Part shown: positions 26,108 to 35,481 of the stretch, piece by piece
Position numbering within the stretch: position 1 is the stretch's first letter
Layout: the number at the start of each line of letters is the position of its first letter
NCBI RefSeq assembly: GCF_004364325.1
Contig: NZ_SOCP01000002.1
Location: 496,001-560,000, forward strand
Length of the DNA stretch: 64,000 nt
Direction: 5' to 3'
DNA from: Actinophytocola oryzae
GTDB taxonomy: Bacteria > Actinomycetota > Actinomycetes > Mycobacteriales > Pseudonocardiaceae
The notes under the pieces: generated by a model
Seen by the model: only the letters and a program-made list of their open reading frames with translations
Told to the model about the DNA's origin: nothing
The model's database searches: none
Translations under genes and position numbers: made by a program

Positions 26108-27109
26108 TCATGTCCTGGAAGCCTCGGCCACCGACGCGAAGTGGCACGCCGAGGGATGCCCACCGTGATCGACCAGCTCCGGCACCTCCTCGGCGCACCT
26201 GTCCGCCGCCTTCCAGCACCGGGTGCGGAACGCACAGCCCGACGGCAGGTTGGACGGACTCGGCAGGTCCCCTTCGAGAAGGATGCGCCGCGACGCGTCC
26301 CGCTTGGTCGGGTCCGGGATCGGCACGGCCGAGAGCAGTGCCTGGGTGTACGGGTGGGTGGGGCGCTCGTAGATCTCCGACTCGTCGCCGATCTCCACCA
26401 TCCGCCCCAGGTACATCACGGCGACGCGGTCGGAGATGTGGCGCACCACCGAGAGGTCGTGCGCGATGAACACGAACGCGAGCCCCAGGTCGGCCTGGAT
26501 GTCGGCCAGCAGGTTGATGACCTGGGCCTGCACGGACACGTCCAGTGCCGACACCGGCTCGTCGCAGACGATCACCTCGGGGTCCAGCGCCAGTGCACGC
26601 GCGATGCCGATGCGTTGGCGCTGGCCGCCGGAGAACTGGTGCGGGTACCTGTCCACGAAGGACGGATCGAGACCGACGCGCTCCAGCAGCTCGCCCGCCT
26701 TCACCTTGTGCTTGGCACGCGGGACGATGCCGCGGTGGATGGCCCACCCCTCGGACACGAGGTCGCCGACGGTCATCCTCGGGTTCAGCGACGCGTACGG
26801 GTCCTGGAAGATGATCTGGATCTTCCTGCGGACCTCGCGCAGCTCGCGCCGCGACATCGTGAACACGTCCCTGCCGCGGTAGAACACCTCACCCGAGGTC
26901 GGCTCGTCGAGCCGCAGCAGCGTCCGGCCCAGGGTGGTCTTGCCGCAACCCGACTCACCGACCAGACCGAGCGTCTCACCCTCGTGCAGCTCGAAGCTGA
27001 CCCCGTTGACCGCCTTCACGTGCCCGGTCGTCCGCCGCACGCCCTTCCCCTCGCGAACGGGAAACCACTTCACGACGTTCTCGACCCTCAAAATGGGCTC
27101 AGCGCTCAT
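26108..27109 (-). CDS. Oligopeptide-type ABC transporter ATPase (OppF/DppF-like)
   Basis: 333 residues. Walker [10 protein letters not shown], signature [14 protein letters not shown], Walker [13 protein letters not shown] and the C-terminal oligopeptide/dipeptide extension with its Cys set ([14 protein letters not shown]). Its ATG overlaps the stop of the last of four 40-codon micro-ORFs in the 119-bp repeat array. With the OppD-type gene upstream it makes a complete ATPase pair, but no Opp permease or binding protein is in the window. Confidence 0.88.
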   Translation of the reverse strand: MSAEPILRVENVVKWFPVREGKGVRRTTGHVKAVNGVSFELHEGETLGLVGESGCGKTTLGRTLLRLDEPTSGEVFYRGRDVFTMSRRELREVRRKIQIIFQDPYASLNPRMTVGDLVSEGWAIHRGIVPRAKHKVKAGELLERVGLDPSFVDRYPHQFSGGQRQRIGIARALALDPEVIVCDEPVSALDVSVQAQVINLLADIQADLGLAFVFIAHDLSVVRHISDRVAVMYLGRMVEIGDESEIYERPTHPYTQALLSAVPIPDPTKRDASRRILLEGDLPSPSNLPSGCAFRTRCWKAADRCAEEVPELVDHGGHPSACHFASVAEASRT

Positions 27110-27585
27110 GGTTCGCTGCGCTCCTTCGCTACCTGCCGTCTTCCCTCGTCATGTGCTCGGCGTTGGCGCGCCTGCGTGCGCTCGTCAGTCCAGGCGGCGG
27201 ATGCTTCGTCGTTCCGCTCTGTGTTCATGGTTCGCTGCGCTCCTCCGGCACCCGCCGTCTTCCCTCGTCACGTGCTCGGCGCTGGCGCGCCTGCGCGCGC
27301 TCGTCAGTCCAGGCGGCGGATGCTTCGTCGTTCCGCTCTGTGTTCATGGTTCGCTGCGCTCCTCCGCTACCCGCCGTCTTCCCTCGTCACGTGCTCGGCG
27401 CTGGCGCGCCTGCGCGCGCTCGTCAGTCCAGGCGGCGGATGCTTCGTCGTTCCGCTCTGTGTTCATGGTTCGCTGCGCTCCTCCGCTACCCGCCGTCTTC
27501 CCTCGTCACGTGCTCGGCGCTGGCGCGCCTGCGCGCGCTCCTCAGTCCAGACGGCGGACGCTCCGTCGCTCCGCTCAGCGCTCAC
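27106..27585 (-). repeat. Four 119-bp MIRU-like tandem repeats with coupled micro-ORFs
   Basis: Four near-identical units with start codons at 27585 (GTG), 27466, 27347 and 27228. Each encodes 40 codons ([20 protein letters not shown] and onward, ending EERSEP) and each stop overlaps the next start as ATGA. The first start lies inside the 3' end of the OppD-type gene, and the last stop overlaps the OppF-type start. GGAGGAG lies before each ATG. The structure matches mycobacterial interspersed repetitive units, which also insert at stop/start overlaps inside operons. Confidence 0.8.
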
Positions 27586-28630
27586 CCTTGACCACCTCCT
27601 CGCCGTAGTGGCACGCCGTCCGGCGACCAGGGGCGACCTCGACGACCTCCGGCCGATCGGTCACGCACAGCTGTGTCGCGAGTGGACACCGCGGATGGAA
27701 CTCGCACCCGGACGGGATGTTCGACAGGTTCGGCGGCGCACCGTCGATGGCCTCCAGGCGCCCGCCCTTCTGGTCCGCCCGGGGGATCGACCGCATCAGT
27801 GCCCGCGTGTAGGGGTGCGCCGGGCTCTCGAAGATCCTCTCGATCGACCCGTACTCGATGCCCCGCCCCGCGTACATCACGACCGCGTGGTCCGCGACCT
27901 CCGCCACGACTCCGAGGTCGTGGGTGATGAGCACCAACCCCATCCCGAGGTCGCGACGCAGCTCCGCCAAGAGCGCCATGATCTGCGCCTGCACGGTGAC
28001 GTCGAGCGCGGTCGTCGGCTCGTCGGCGATCAGCAGGTCCGGCTCCAGCGCGATGGCCATCGCGATCATGACTCGCTGGCGCATCCCGCCGGAGAACTCG
28101 TGCGGGTAGTCGTGAACCCGGTTGCGTGCGTTGGGAATCCGCACCCGGTCGAGCAGCTCGACCGCCTTCGCGGTCGCGTCGGACTTGGACAGGCCCCGAT
28201 GCACCCGGAACAGCTCCGCGATCTGGAACCCGACCGTGAACACCGGGTTCAGCGCGGTGAGCGCGTCCTGGAACACGATCGCCATCCGCTCGCCCCGCAC
28301 CCGCCGCATCTGCTTGCGGGACAACCGGAGCAGGTCCACCTCGTCGAACAGCACCTCGCCGCCCGTGACGTACCCGGGCGGCGACTCGATGATGCCGAGC
28401 ACCGCCCGCGCGGCCACCGACTTGCCCGACCCGGACTCGCCGAGGATCGCGAGCGTCTCGCCGCGGTCCACCGCGTAGGACAGGCCGTTGACCGCGTTCG
28501 TCAGGCCGTAGGAGGTCCGGTACTCGACCCGCAGGTCGCGGACCTCCAGCAGCGGCGCGGCCCGGCCCGTGTCGTCGGGGCTGCTCACGGCGTCGTCCCG
28601 GCGTGCGGTGCCCGCGGGGGAACTCGTCAC
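27575..28630 (-). CDS. Oligopeptide-type ABC transporter ATPase (OppD/DppD-like)
   Basis: 351 residues. Walker [10 protein letters not shown], the [13 protein letters not shown] signature, Walker [15 protein letters not shown], and the C-terminal [14 protein letters not shown] extension. I start it at GTG 28630, whose GTGA overlaps the amidohydrolase stop. It is in one operon with the CaiB-like, UGSC2 and amidohydrolase genes, suggesting import of the compound they degrade. Confidence 0.87.
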   Translation of the reverse strand: MTSSPAGTARRDDAVSSPDDTGRAAPLLEVRDLRVEYRTSYGLTNAVNGLSYAVDRGETLAILGESGSGKSVAARAVLGIIESPPGYVTGGEVLFDEVDLLRLSRKQMRRVRGERMAIVFQDALTALNPVFTVGFQIAELFRVHRGLSKSDATAKAVELLDRVRIPNARNRVHDYPHEFSGGMRQRVMIAMAIALEPDLLIADEPTTALDVTVQAQIMALLAELRRDLGMGLVLITHDLGVVAEVADHAVVMYAGRGIEYGSIERIFESPAHPYTRALMRSIPRADQKGGRLEAIDGAPPNLSNIPSGCEFHPRCPLATQLCVTDRPEVVEVAPGRRTACHYGEEVVKGER

Positions 28631-29454
28631 TTCCAGCCGAGCCACTCGCGTACCCCGCGACCCATGATCCACTCCAGGTCTTCCTCGGCCAGGAAGTCCA
28701 GCTCCTCGGTGAACAGCCTGCGCACCTCGTCGTAGGTCCCGCGCAGCCGGGTGAGGTCGCTGCCCCAGAACACCCGTCGGGGCCCGAACGCGTCGACGAC
28801 CCGGTGGATCCGGTCGTGCAGTGACGGATAGGGGAAGTCCTCGGTGACGTTGCTCGGCAGGCACGTCGCCTTCACCGCGACGTTGTCGTGCCTGGCGAGC
28901 TTCACGAGGTCGGCGATCACGGGGTCCATCGCGTCGTCGATCACGTTGGTGCGCATGCCGAGGTGGTCGACGACCAGCCGCAGCCCGGGGTGCCGCTCGG
29001 CGACCTCGTCGAGCAGGTGCAGCTTGTCCGGCGCGAACACCATGATCGGCACACCCGCCGCCTCGGCCTCGGGCCACGCCCAGTCGGCGGTGCCGTCGGA
29101 CATCCAGTTGTCGGAAGGGCCGCGGCTGAAGGCCAGCCGGATGCCCAGCATCCCCGGCTGGTCCCGCCAGTTCGCGAGCAGGCCCCGGCTCTTGGGGTCG
29201 GTGAGCGTGATGCGGCCCATCACCCGGAACCTGTCGGGGTAGTCGCGGGCCGCGGCGAGGCACACGTCGTTGCGGTCGCCCTCGAACGACGGCGGCACGA
29301 GGACCGCCGCGTCCACCTGTGCCGCGTCCATCTCGGACAGCAGCGACTCGACGGTGTAGGAGTCGCCGTGGGCGAAGTCCCGGCCGCCGGGCAGCCACGG
29401 GCGCTCGGGTGTCTCGGGTGCCCAGACGTGGGCCTGGGCGTCGGTGATGGTCAC
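28627..29454 (-). CDS. Amidohydrolase-2 family metal-dependent hydrolase
   Basis: 275 residues. The N-terminus DAQAHVWAPETPERPW, the middle LVVDHLG and the late RVFWGSD(L)TRL are landmarks of the ACMSD/amidohydrolase-2 barrel. In these the first His pair is often replaced; here it is QAHVW. Members hydrolyse lactones and amides or decarboxylate aromatic acids. GTG start 25 nt after the UGSC2 stop, and the end overlaps the OppD-type start. Confidence 0.8.
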   Translation of the reverse strand: MTITDAQAHVWAPETPERPWLPGGRDFAHGDSYTVESLLSEMDAAQVDAAVLVPPSFEGDRNDVCLAAARDYPDRFRVMGRITLTDPKSRGLLANWRDQPGMLGIRLAFSRGPSDNWMSDGTADWAWPEAEAAGVPIMVFAPDKLHLLDEVAERHPGLRLVVDHLGMRTNVIDDAMDPVIADLVKLARHDNVAVKATCLPSNVTEDFPYPSLHDRIHRVVDAFGPRRVFWGSDLTRLRGTYDEVRRLFTEELDFLAEEDLEWIMGRGVREWLGWK

Positions 29455-29479
29455 GTGGTCACGCTCCCGTTCTGGTCTG

Positions 29480-31204
29480 TCATGGGACTTCCCTGTCGGA
29501 CACCGGCTCCGCCCGCCTGCTCACCGGCACGCCCTGACCGTGGTTGCCGATGTAGGCGCGGGACTGGTTGCGGCCGGGGTTGCCCGCGACCACGACGTCC
29601 ACCCACTCCGGACGCATCAGCCCGCGCACCGGCCTGCCCGTCTCCTCGGCGTCGGCGTACTCGGCGGGTGCCTTGCCGCGTGCGATGAGGTCGGGCCACT
29701 CGAACTTCTTGCCGCTCACCCCTCGGCCGTAGCGGGCGACCCACGTGCCGTCGAGCCACACGTTGTCGTAGAGGTAGCGGCGCACGTCGTCCTTGGTCAG
29801 GCCCTCCCGCGCGATGATCCGCGCGATGGCCGGGCCGAGCACGATGAGCGAGAACTGCTTCTCGTAGATGAAGTTGTGGTAGCACCACGGGCCGATGGTG
29901 TCGGTCAGCAGGCGCGCGATCGTCGCGAGGTGGTCGGTCGCCCTGGCCCCGCCCGAGTAGATCGGCGCGCTCGACGCGTAGACACTGCGGACCGTGACCA
30001 CGGTGTCCTCGTCGGTGAAGCCGCGATCCACCCGGTAGGGGTCCCAGCCGAGGTCGGTGATCGTGTCCTCGTGCTCGGCGAGCGCCACGTTGAAGGTGCT
30101 GCCGATGGCGCCCTTGTCGGTCTCGTCCGGGACCGACCGCAGCCCGGCGACGTTGCGCATGTAGAGGCGCAGGAACCGGCCGACGGACGTGTTGGCTCTC
30201 GGCCCGACCCGCAGCGCGCCGACGCCGGAGTTGAAGTCCAGCTCCCGCGCGAGTGGGCCGCTGACGACGACCATCGGCTCCCAGCCCGGCGTGCTGCCCG
30301 CGTCCTCCAGCCGGAACACCGGATCGGCGATGGCCTCGACCGCCGCGACGAGCAGCGGCATGTACTCCGGGCGGCAGCCCGCCATCACACCGTTGACGGC
30401 GACGGAGTGCACCGTGGCTTCGCGGCTCGCGGGGAGCAACAGGCCGAGCACCTGGTCGGGGTCACGCGGCGTGTGGCGCAGGAACGCGGCCACCCGCTCG
30501 GGTGTCGGCGGGACGATGGGCAGGCCGTCGGTCCAGTGACGCTCGGTGAAGCCGTCGAGGATCTCGTCGTAGGTTCCGGTGAGGACGATCTCGTCCCGCG
30601 CGGGCTCACGCTCCTCGTCGTCGGCCTGCTGGGTCTGCCTGGGGACCACCAGGCCGTCGAACAGGGCGGGCACGACGTGCTCGTCCACCTTGGACTCGAA
30701 GGTCTCGGCCGAGTCGGTGAGCATCACCCCCGGATACACCGCGACCGGGATGTCGGCGACGCCGAGCGCGTCGGCGATCATGCCCGCCATGACCGCGAAC
30801 TCGGTCGAGACGATCGCGACGGTCGGCACACCGGCACGCTCGATGGCAACGCAGGCCCGCAACACGGCGGGCGTGCAGCTGCCTCAAGCCCCGACACCGA
30901 CGACCGCCGCGTCTATCTGGTGCCGCAGCAGGCGTTCCGGCAGTCGCTCGACGGCGTCGTGCTCCTCGGCGGTCGTGCCGTGAATGTTGCCGAACTCCGG
31001 GTGGTCGACGAAGTCCATGTCGGCGTACCGAGCCGCGGCGGCACCGGTGAAGCGGGCGAACATGAGGTCGCCTTTGAAGACGTGGTCCCACACGAAGGCG
31101 ACCCGCTTGCCGGTGAGGTCGGTGAGGCGGGGCGCCAGCTCGGTCGGCGCGAGGCCACCACGCCGCCCGAGCGGCCAGAGGACCTCGAAACGGGGCTCGG
31201 TCAT
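29480..31204 (-). CDS. UGSC selenoprotein 2 fused to its partner domain (Sec107)
   Basis: 574 residues if TGA at 30886-30884 is selenocysteine. The context is VVGVGA-U-GSCTPAVLRACVAIE. Residues 1-215 are the UGSC domain (KRVAFVWDHVFKGDLMF early, VPTVAIVSTEF after the Sec). Residues about 224-574 are the partner domain (HWTDGLPIVPPTPERV, AGCRPEY, NTSVGRFLRL). The fusion proves that the two families act together. ATG 31204 is preceded by GTGAGG. Conventional calling would give a short 132-residue protein and a 461-residue protein; a strong hairpin follows the UGA. Confidence 0.9.
30851..30886 (-). promoter_or_regulatory. UGA codon and candidate SECIS hairpin 2
   Basis: After the TGA (30886-30884) the minus strand folds GCCCGC-CGTGTT-GCGGGC (30872-30855), with an outer GCAG/CTGC pair and an unpaired stretch on one side. 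The loop carries GU. Confidence 0.5.
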
Positions 31205-31230
31205 CGGTGACCTCACTTCAGTCGCGTTAC

Positions 31231-31246
31231 AAAAATATATTCTAGC
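31231..31246. promoter_or_regulatory. AT-rich regulatory motif, copy 3
   Basis: AAAAATATATTCTAGC lies in the 37-bp gap before UGSC2 and includes the stop of the CaiB-like gene. AATATATTYTAG is shared with copy 8 at 48116. It could give UGSC2 its own promoter inside the operon. Confidence 0.45.
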
Positions 31247-33089
31247 GAGGTGATGGTACGTCGCGGTTCGCGTGGACGCCACCTCGCCAGCTCGCGAGGA
31301 CCTCGTCGGGGTCGGTCGAGGCGAACAGCGGGGCTGGGGTGCGCACGCCGACCGGCGAGCGGCGGAAGCGCCACGGGCTGCCGAAGGCCATGCGCTCGCC
31401 GAACTCGGGCGACCAGCCGCGCACCATGACCGACCGGTAGAGGTCGCCGAGCGGGCCGGGTGCGGTGCCCTGGAGGTGGGGGAGGGTCACCTCCGGTGGG
31501 TCGGGGAGCAGCGCCTGCGGCGGGTCCTCGCCCCGGTAGTGGCTCACGCACGTGTTGACCAGCGCCCGTAGCTGCGAGAGCAGCAGGTGGCTCCCGCCCG
31601 CGTCCGCGGCGAGGGCCGACACGACCGCGAACGTCGCCCACGCGCCGGCGTTCGGGTCGGCGACGCCCCAGTTGAGCAGTCCGAGCGGCTCGCCGGACGA
31701 CGAGGTCACCGCCGCCTCGAGCCCGGCGAGGGCGGTGAGCATGGGGGCGTAGCTGCGGGCGAGGTAGTCCCCGTCGATCGTGCGGCCACCCATCGACAGG
31801 AGCACGAGTGCCGGATTGGCCTCGAACAGCCGTTCCGGGGCGAGGTCCAGCCGTTCGAGGACACCGGTCGCGAAGCTCTCGACGACGACGTCCGCGGAGG
31901 CGACCAGCTCGAGGAACCGCGCATGGTCGGCGGGGTCCTTCAGCTCGAGGCGGATGCCGCGCTTGTTGCGGTTGGCCGCGTTGTAGAGCCAGGCACGCTC
32001 GTAGCCGGGGAGCGTGGCCCGTGCGGACGGCAGACCCGCGGGGAAGTCGAGGCCGCGCCGCCGTCCGACGTCGAGGCGGTCGAGGCTCTCGACCTTGACG
32101 ACGTCCGCCCCGAGGTCCGCGAGCCACGCGCTCGCGACCGGCGCCGCCCACACCCACCCGAGGTCGAGCACGCGGAGCCCGGCGAGCGGGCCACCGGGGT
32201 CCGGCCGCCAGCCGGTCTTCGTGGGCCGTGGCCGTTCGACGGTGACCGCGGGCACCGGGTCCGTGCCGTCGAGCAACTGGGGGTCGGCGAGCGCCTCGGC
32301 GGCCGTGCGCAGCGGGGCGATGGGCACGCGGAACTCCCGCCCTGCCGCGACGACGTCGTCGACGGTCCGCGTGGACAGGATGTCGGTGATCAGCGCCGAG
32401 ACCTCGTCGGCGTGCTCGGCGGCGATCACGATCTGGTCGGCGAACTCGGGGCGCTTCGCCCAGGGCGGGTCGCCGAGCAGTGCGAGGAAGGCGTCCCACT
32501 CGATCCTGGCGCGGCAGATCACGGCGATCCAGCCGTCGGCGCAGCGGAACACGCGGAACGGGTAGGGGCCGCCCGATCCGGACGCGCTGGGGCCGGACCG
32601 GCGCCACGGCCTGCCGTAGTTGAGGAACTGGATGGCGTTGACGCCCGACATCCCGGCGAGACAGGCGACGGGATCGACGACGACGTGCTCGCCGAGGCCG
32701 TCGCGTCGCGCGGCGAGCCAGCCCGCGAGTGCGGCGGTGGCCGCCTGCAGTCCGGCGAGGGCCTCGAGCATCCGTCCGGGCGGGGCGATCCCGGGCCCGT
32801 CGGCCTCGCCGATCACCGCGCCGATGCCGGACAGCTCCGCGATGCGGGCGTTCGCGTCGGGGAGGGCCGCGGGCCAGGCCAGCTCGACGAGCGTGAGGCT
32901 CCGCAGGTCCGATGGCCACGGTTCGTCGCCACCGACCTGGTCGGCGATCGTGGCGAGGTCGTCGGTGAGGCAGATGTCGGCGTCGGCCGGGTCGCCGCCG
33001 TCGGTGACGGGGAAGCCGGCCCGCCGGAGGGTCTCCGCGGCGAAGCGGCAGGCGTATCCGTGGCCGAGCGAGATGATCCGAGGCTGCAC
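31242..33089 (-). CDS. CaiB/BaiF-type (class III) CoA-transferase, tandem-domain
   Basis: 615 residues, about one and a half times a normal member. It has an N-terminal degenerate unit (MLEALAGLQAATAALAGWLA) and a second unit starting GPLAGLRVLDLGWVWAAPVASAWLADLGADVVKVE near residue 300. The second unit keeps NRNKRGIRLELKDP and VVVESFATGVLERL. It moves CoA between acids. First gene of the operon CaiB-UGSC2-amidohydrolase-OppD-OppF. GTG start is only 26 bp from the divergent oxidase gene, so its transcript may be leaderless. Confidence 0.85.
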   Translation of the reverse strand: MQPRIISLGHGYACRFAAETLRRAGFPVTDGGDPADADICLTDDLATIADQVGGDEPWPSDLRSLTLVELAWPAALPDANARIAELSGIGAVIGEADGPGIAPPGRMLEALAGLQAATAALAGWLAARRDGLGEHVVVDPVACLAGMSGVNAIQFLNYGRPWRRSGPSASGSGGPYPFRVFRCADGWIAVICRARIEWDAFLALLGDPPWAKRPEFADQIVIAAEHADEVSALITDILSTRTVDDVVAAGREFRVPIAPLRTAAEALADPQLLDGTDPVPAVTVERPRPTKTGWRPDPGGPLAGLRVLDLGWVWAAPVASAWLADLGADVVKVESLDRLDVGRRRGLDFPAGLPSARATLPGYERAWLYNAANRNKRGIRLELKDPADHARFLELVASADVVVESFATGVLERLDLAPERLFEANPALVLLSMGGRTIDGDYLARSYAPMLTALAGLEAAVTSSSGEPLGLLNWGVADPNAGAWATFAVVSALAADAGGSHLLLSQLRALVNTCVSHYRGEDPPQALLPDPPEVTLPHLQGTAPGPLGDLYRSVMVRGWSPEFGERMAFGSPWRFRRSPVGVRTPAPLFASTDPDEVLASWRGGVHANRDVPSPR

Positions 33090-33090
33090 G

Positions 33091-33110
33091 AAAATATACG
33101 ATAGATTAGA
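33091..33110. promoter_or_regulatory. AT-rich regulatory motif, copy 4, in a 26-bp divergent gap
   Basis: AAAATATACGATAGATTAGA fills the gap between two divergent GTG starts (33089 and 33116). ATATACGATAGAT is shared over 13 bp with copy 7 (reverse strand). TAGATT at 33102-33107 is a good -10 for the rightward gene, 8 nt before its start, so it would be leaderless. Confidence 0.65.
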
Positions 33111-33115
33111 CCGCT

Positions 33116-34147
33116 GTGGACGTCGAGCGACTCGAGGAGGAGGCCGCGCGGATCCTGCCGGCCGAGGTCCGTGACTTCGTCGCGGGCGGCGCGGACGACG
33201 AGGTCTCGTTGGCCGCCAACGTCACCGCGTTCCGCCGCCGCACGCTGGCGCCCCGGGTGCTGACCGGCGCGTCGGTACCGTCGGCGGCGACGATGGTGCT
33301 GGGCTGCCCGCTGGCGGCGCCGGTCCTGGTCGCGCCGATGGGCATGCAGCGGCTGGTGCATCCCGACGGCGAGGCGGCGACGTCGGCCGCTGCGGCGGCG
33401 AATGGCCTGGGCTTCGTGCTGGCGACGGGCGCGAGCGTCCCGATCGAGGAAGTCGGCGGACCGGCGCGGTTGTTCCAGCTGTACCTGCTCGACGACCGAG
33501 GGGTGAGCGACGACCTCGTGCGCCGCGCGGTCGACGCGGGTTACCGGGCGATCGTGCTGACGGTGGACGCGCCGGTGATCGGCAACCGCCCTCGCGACCG
33601 CCGCACGCGGGGCGGCACGGCGTGGCGGAACGCGAACTTCGAGCCGTATCCCGGCATCGACGCAGAGCACCACGCGTACGTGTCGAGGATCCGCGCCGAC
33701 ATCACGTGGGCGGACGTGGACCACGTGGTCGCGACGGCGGGTGTTCCGGTGGTGGTGAAGGGAGTCCTGCGGCCCGACGACGCGGTGCGTGCGGCCGACC
33801 ACGGTGCGGCGGGGGTGGTGGTGTCGAACCACGGCGGACGCCAGCTGGGTCGTGCGGCGGTGCCGATCGACGTGCTGGAGTCCGTCGTGGACGCCGTTGG
33901 CGGCCGGGTCGCGGTGTTGCTCGACGGCGGGGTCCGGCGGCCCGCGGACGTCCTCACGGCCGTCGCATTGGGCGCCGACGCGGTCCTGGTCGGACGGTTG
34001 GCGATGTGGGCGTTGGCCGCGGGCGGCGAGGCCGGGGTGACGGAGGTGCTCGGCGACCTCGTCACGGGCATCCACCGCACGATGACCCTGCTGGGCGCCC
34101 GCACGCTGAACGACCTGACAGGCGTGGTGACCCCGACCGAACGGTGA
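33116..34147 (+). CDS. FMN-dependent alpha-hydroxyacid oxidase/dehydrogenase
   Basis: 343 residues. The FMN barrel of the lactate/glycolate oxidase family: LAPRVLTGAS, APMGMQRLVHPDGE, FQLYLLDDRG, VVVKGVL (catalytic-site Lys), VVSNHGGRQLG (active His and Arg) and LLDGGVRRPADVL. It oxidises a 2-hydroxyacid to the 2-oxoacid. It is divergent from the CaiB-like gene and shares its AT-rich control site, so it belongs to the same regulon. Confidence 0.87.
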   Translation: MDVERLEEEAARILPAEVRDFVAGGADDEVSLAANVTAFRRRTLAPRVLTGASVPSAATMVLGCPLAAPVLVAPMGMQRLVHPDGEAATSAAAAANGLGFVLATGASVPIEEVGGPARLFQLYLLDDRGVSDDLVRRAVDAGYRAIVLTVDAPVIGNRPRDRRTRGGTAWRNANFEPYPGIDAEHHAYVSRIRADITWADVDHVVATAGVPVVVKGVLRPDDAVRAADHGAAGVVVSNHGGRQLGRAAVPIDVLESVVDAVGGRVAVLLDGGVRRPADVLTAVALGADAVLVGRLAMWALAAGGEAGVTEVLGDLVTGIHRTMTLLGARTLNDLTGVVTPTER

Positions 34148-34431
34148 CCGACCGACCCGCAGGCGCTCGAGTGGCACCTCCCAGCAGCCCACCCCCACCC
34201 CGCCCCTACCCCGCCTCCGCCCCCGCCCCTACCCCCACCCCACTTGACCCCCACTCCGCGCCGCACCCCCGCCTCACGCCCCACCCGCGCCCCACCCCAA
34301 CGCACTGAAGGCGTCCTTCGTAACGCCCAGCGTTATGAAGGCGTCCTTCGTAACGGCCGGTGTTATGAAGGCGTCCTTCAGTACGCCCGGCGTTATGAAG
34401 GCGTCCTTCAGTGCAGTCGGCGGGGCGCGGG
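34148..34431. repeat. C-rich tract and 30-bp tandem hairpin array
   Basis: From 34190 to 34300 the plus strand is almost purely C with A and T (CCCCACCCC blocks), so the other strand could form G-quadruplexes. From 34304 to 34415 about 3.7 copies of a 30-bp unit (TGAAGGCGTCCTTC then GTAACGCCCAGCGTTA and variants) are in tandem. Each unit contains two inverted repeats, so it can act as a multi-hairpin terminator between two convergent genes. Confidence 0.75.
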
Positions 34432-35442
34432 TCAGGGGAGCCGGGCGGTGACGGTGCGGCTCGTGGACCACGTGGGCATCAGGGTCGCCTTCGTGCCGGG
34501 GCCGCCCGCGACCAGGAGGGTGATGTCGTCGGCGGCGAGGGCGGCCGGGAGCATGTCGGTGGTCGTGCGCGAGCGGAGGCCGTAGGCCAGGTTCGCCGTC
34601 GGGACTCGGGCCTTCTCGAACAGGTGCTCACGCACGCGCCGCTTGTCCCACCCCGCGTCACGCAGGCGCCCCACCCACTCCGGCGGCACCACCACGACCG
34701 GCTCCCCCGAGCCGAGCGTGCGGCCGTCGTGACCCGCGGCCACGGGAAGCAGCAGCGCCGCGGCGAGGGTGTCCAGCAGGTCGGTCACGGCCTGGCTCGC
34801 CGCGTCGACGACCTCGACCGTCCCGCAGATGCCCATCACGGTCAGGTCGCCGCCGCGTTCCTCGCCCAGGTGCGGCCAGCCCGGCGACGCGGGTAGCTCA
34901 CCGAAGCACAGGCCGAACTTCGCGGGCTGACCGGAGATCGCCACGTCGATCTTTCCCGGCACGGCCGCGCCGACCACCCGCACGACCGTTGCGAGCGCAC
35001 GACCGATCGGTCCGTTCGCGAACGGACCCGGCCCCAGGTGGTTCTGGCCCGCGTTGACCCCGGCCGCCGCCACCGCGTCGCCGTGCAGCACGACCGCGAT
35101 CGCCGCGTTACCGGTGGTCGTCGTGAGGCCCAGCAGGTTGAACCGGTCCTCCTGGACCGCCCGCACCGCCGCCACCAGCACGGGCATCGCGCTCGGACGG
35201 CAGCCCGCCAGCACCGCGCACACCGCGACGTCGCCGACCGTCACCGGCCTGCGCAGGGGCGCGAGGATCCCCAGCTGCTCGTCCGGGTCCCACGCCCCGA
35301 GCATCGACTCGACGCGGACGGTCGTCGGCGGGATCACCGGGTGTCCGTCGCCGACACCGAGGTCGGTCAGCCACGCGGAGACCGTCGCCACGTCCTCGTC
35401 GGGGTCGGACCGGATCGTGTGGGGCAGCGGCGGAAGCTCCAT
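34432..35442 (-). CDS. UGSC-partner family protein, divergent copy
   Basis: 336 residues. It keeps the family skeleton (VGDGHPVIPPTTVRVESML, VCAVLAGCRPSAMPVLVAA, GPIGRALATVVR, FGLCFGELPASPGWP) but has lost several strictly kept residues such as the EY after GCRP and the NATIGRA block. No UGSC gene is next to it. It may work with a UGSC protein encoded elsewhere or have a new role. ATG 35442 is 39 bp from the divergent MmgE/PrpD gene. Confidence 0.72.
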   Translation of the reverse strand: MELPPLPHTIRSDPDEDVATVSAWLTDLGVGDGHPVIPPTTVRVESMLGAWDPDEQLGILAPLRRPVTVGDVAVCAVLAGCRPSAMPVLVAAVRAVQEDRFNLLGLTTTTGNAAIAVVLHGDAVAAAGVNAGQNHLGPGPFANGPIGRALATVVRVVGAAVPGKIDVAISGQPAKFGLCFGELPASPGWPHLGEERGGDLTVMGICGTVEVVDAASQAVTDLLDTLAAALLLPVAAGHDGRTLGSGEPVVVVPPEWVGRLRDAGWDKRRVREHLFEKARVPTANLAYGLRSRTTTDMLPAALAADDITLLVAGGPGTKATLMPTWSTSRTVTARLP

Positions 35443-35446
35443 AAGA

Positions 35447-35463
35447 GGATATGATATAGCAAA
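35447..35463. promoter_or_regulatory. AT-rich regulatory motif, copy 5
   Basis: GGATATGATATAGCAAA lies in the 39-bp gap between the divergent partner-like and MmgE/PrpD genes. GATATAGC is shared with the copy before the GntR gene. Confidence 0.55.
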
Positions 35464-35481
35464 TTTGGAAAGGGGAACCCG

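Noticed and set aside
27106..27585. CRISPR array
   Set aside because: The units are contiguous 119-bp copies with no unique spacers and no cas genes.
27151..27591. Plus-strand ORF across the 119-bp repeats
   Set aside because: It is an antisense reading of the repeat units; the minus-strand micro-ORFs fit the flanking stop and start codons exactly.
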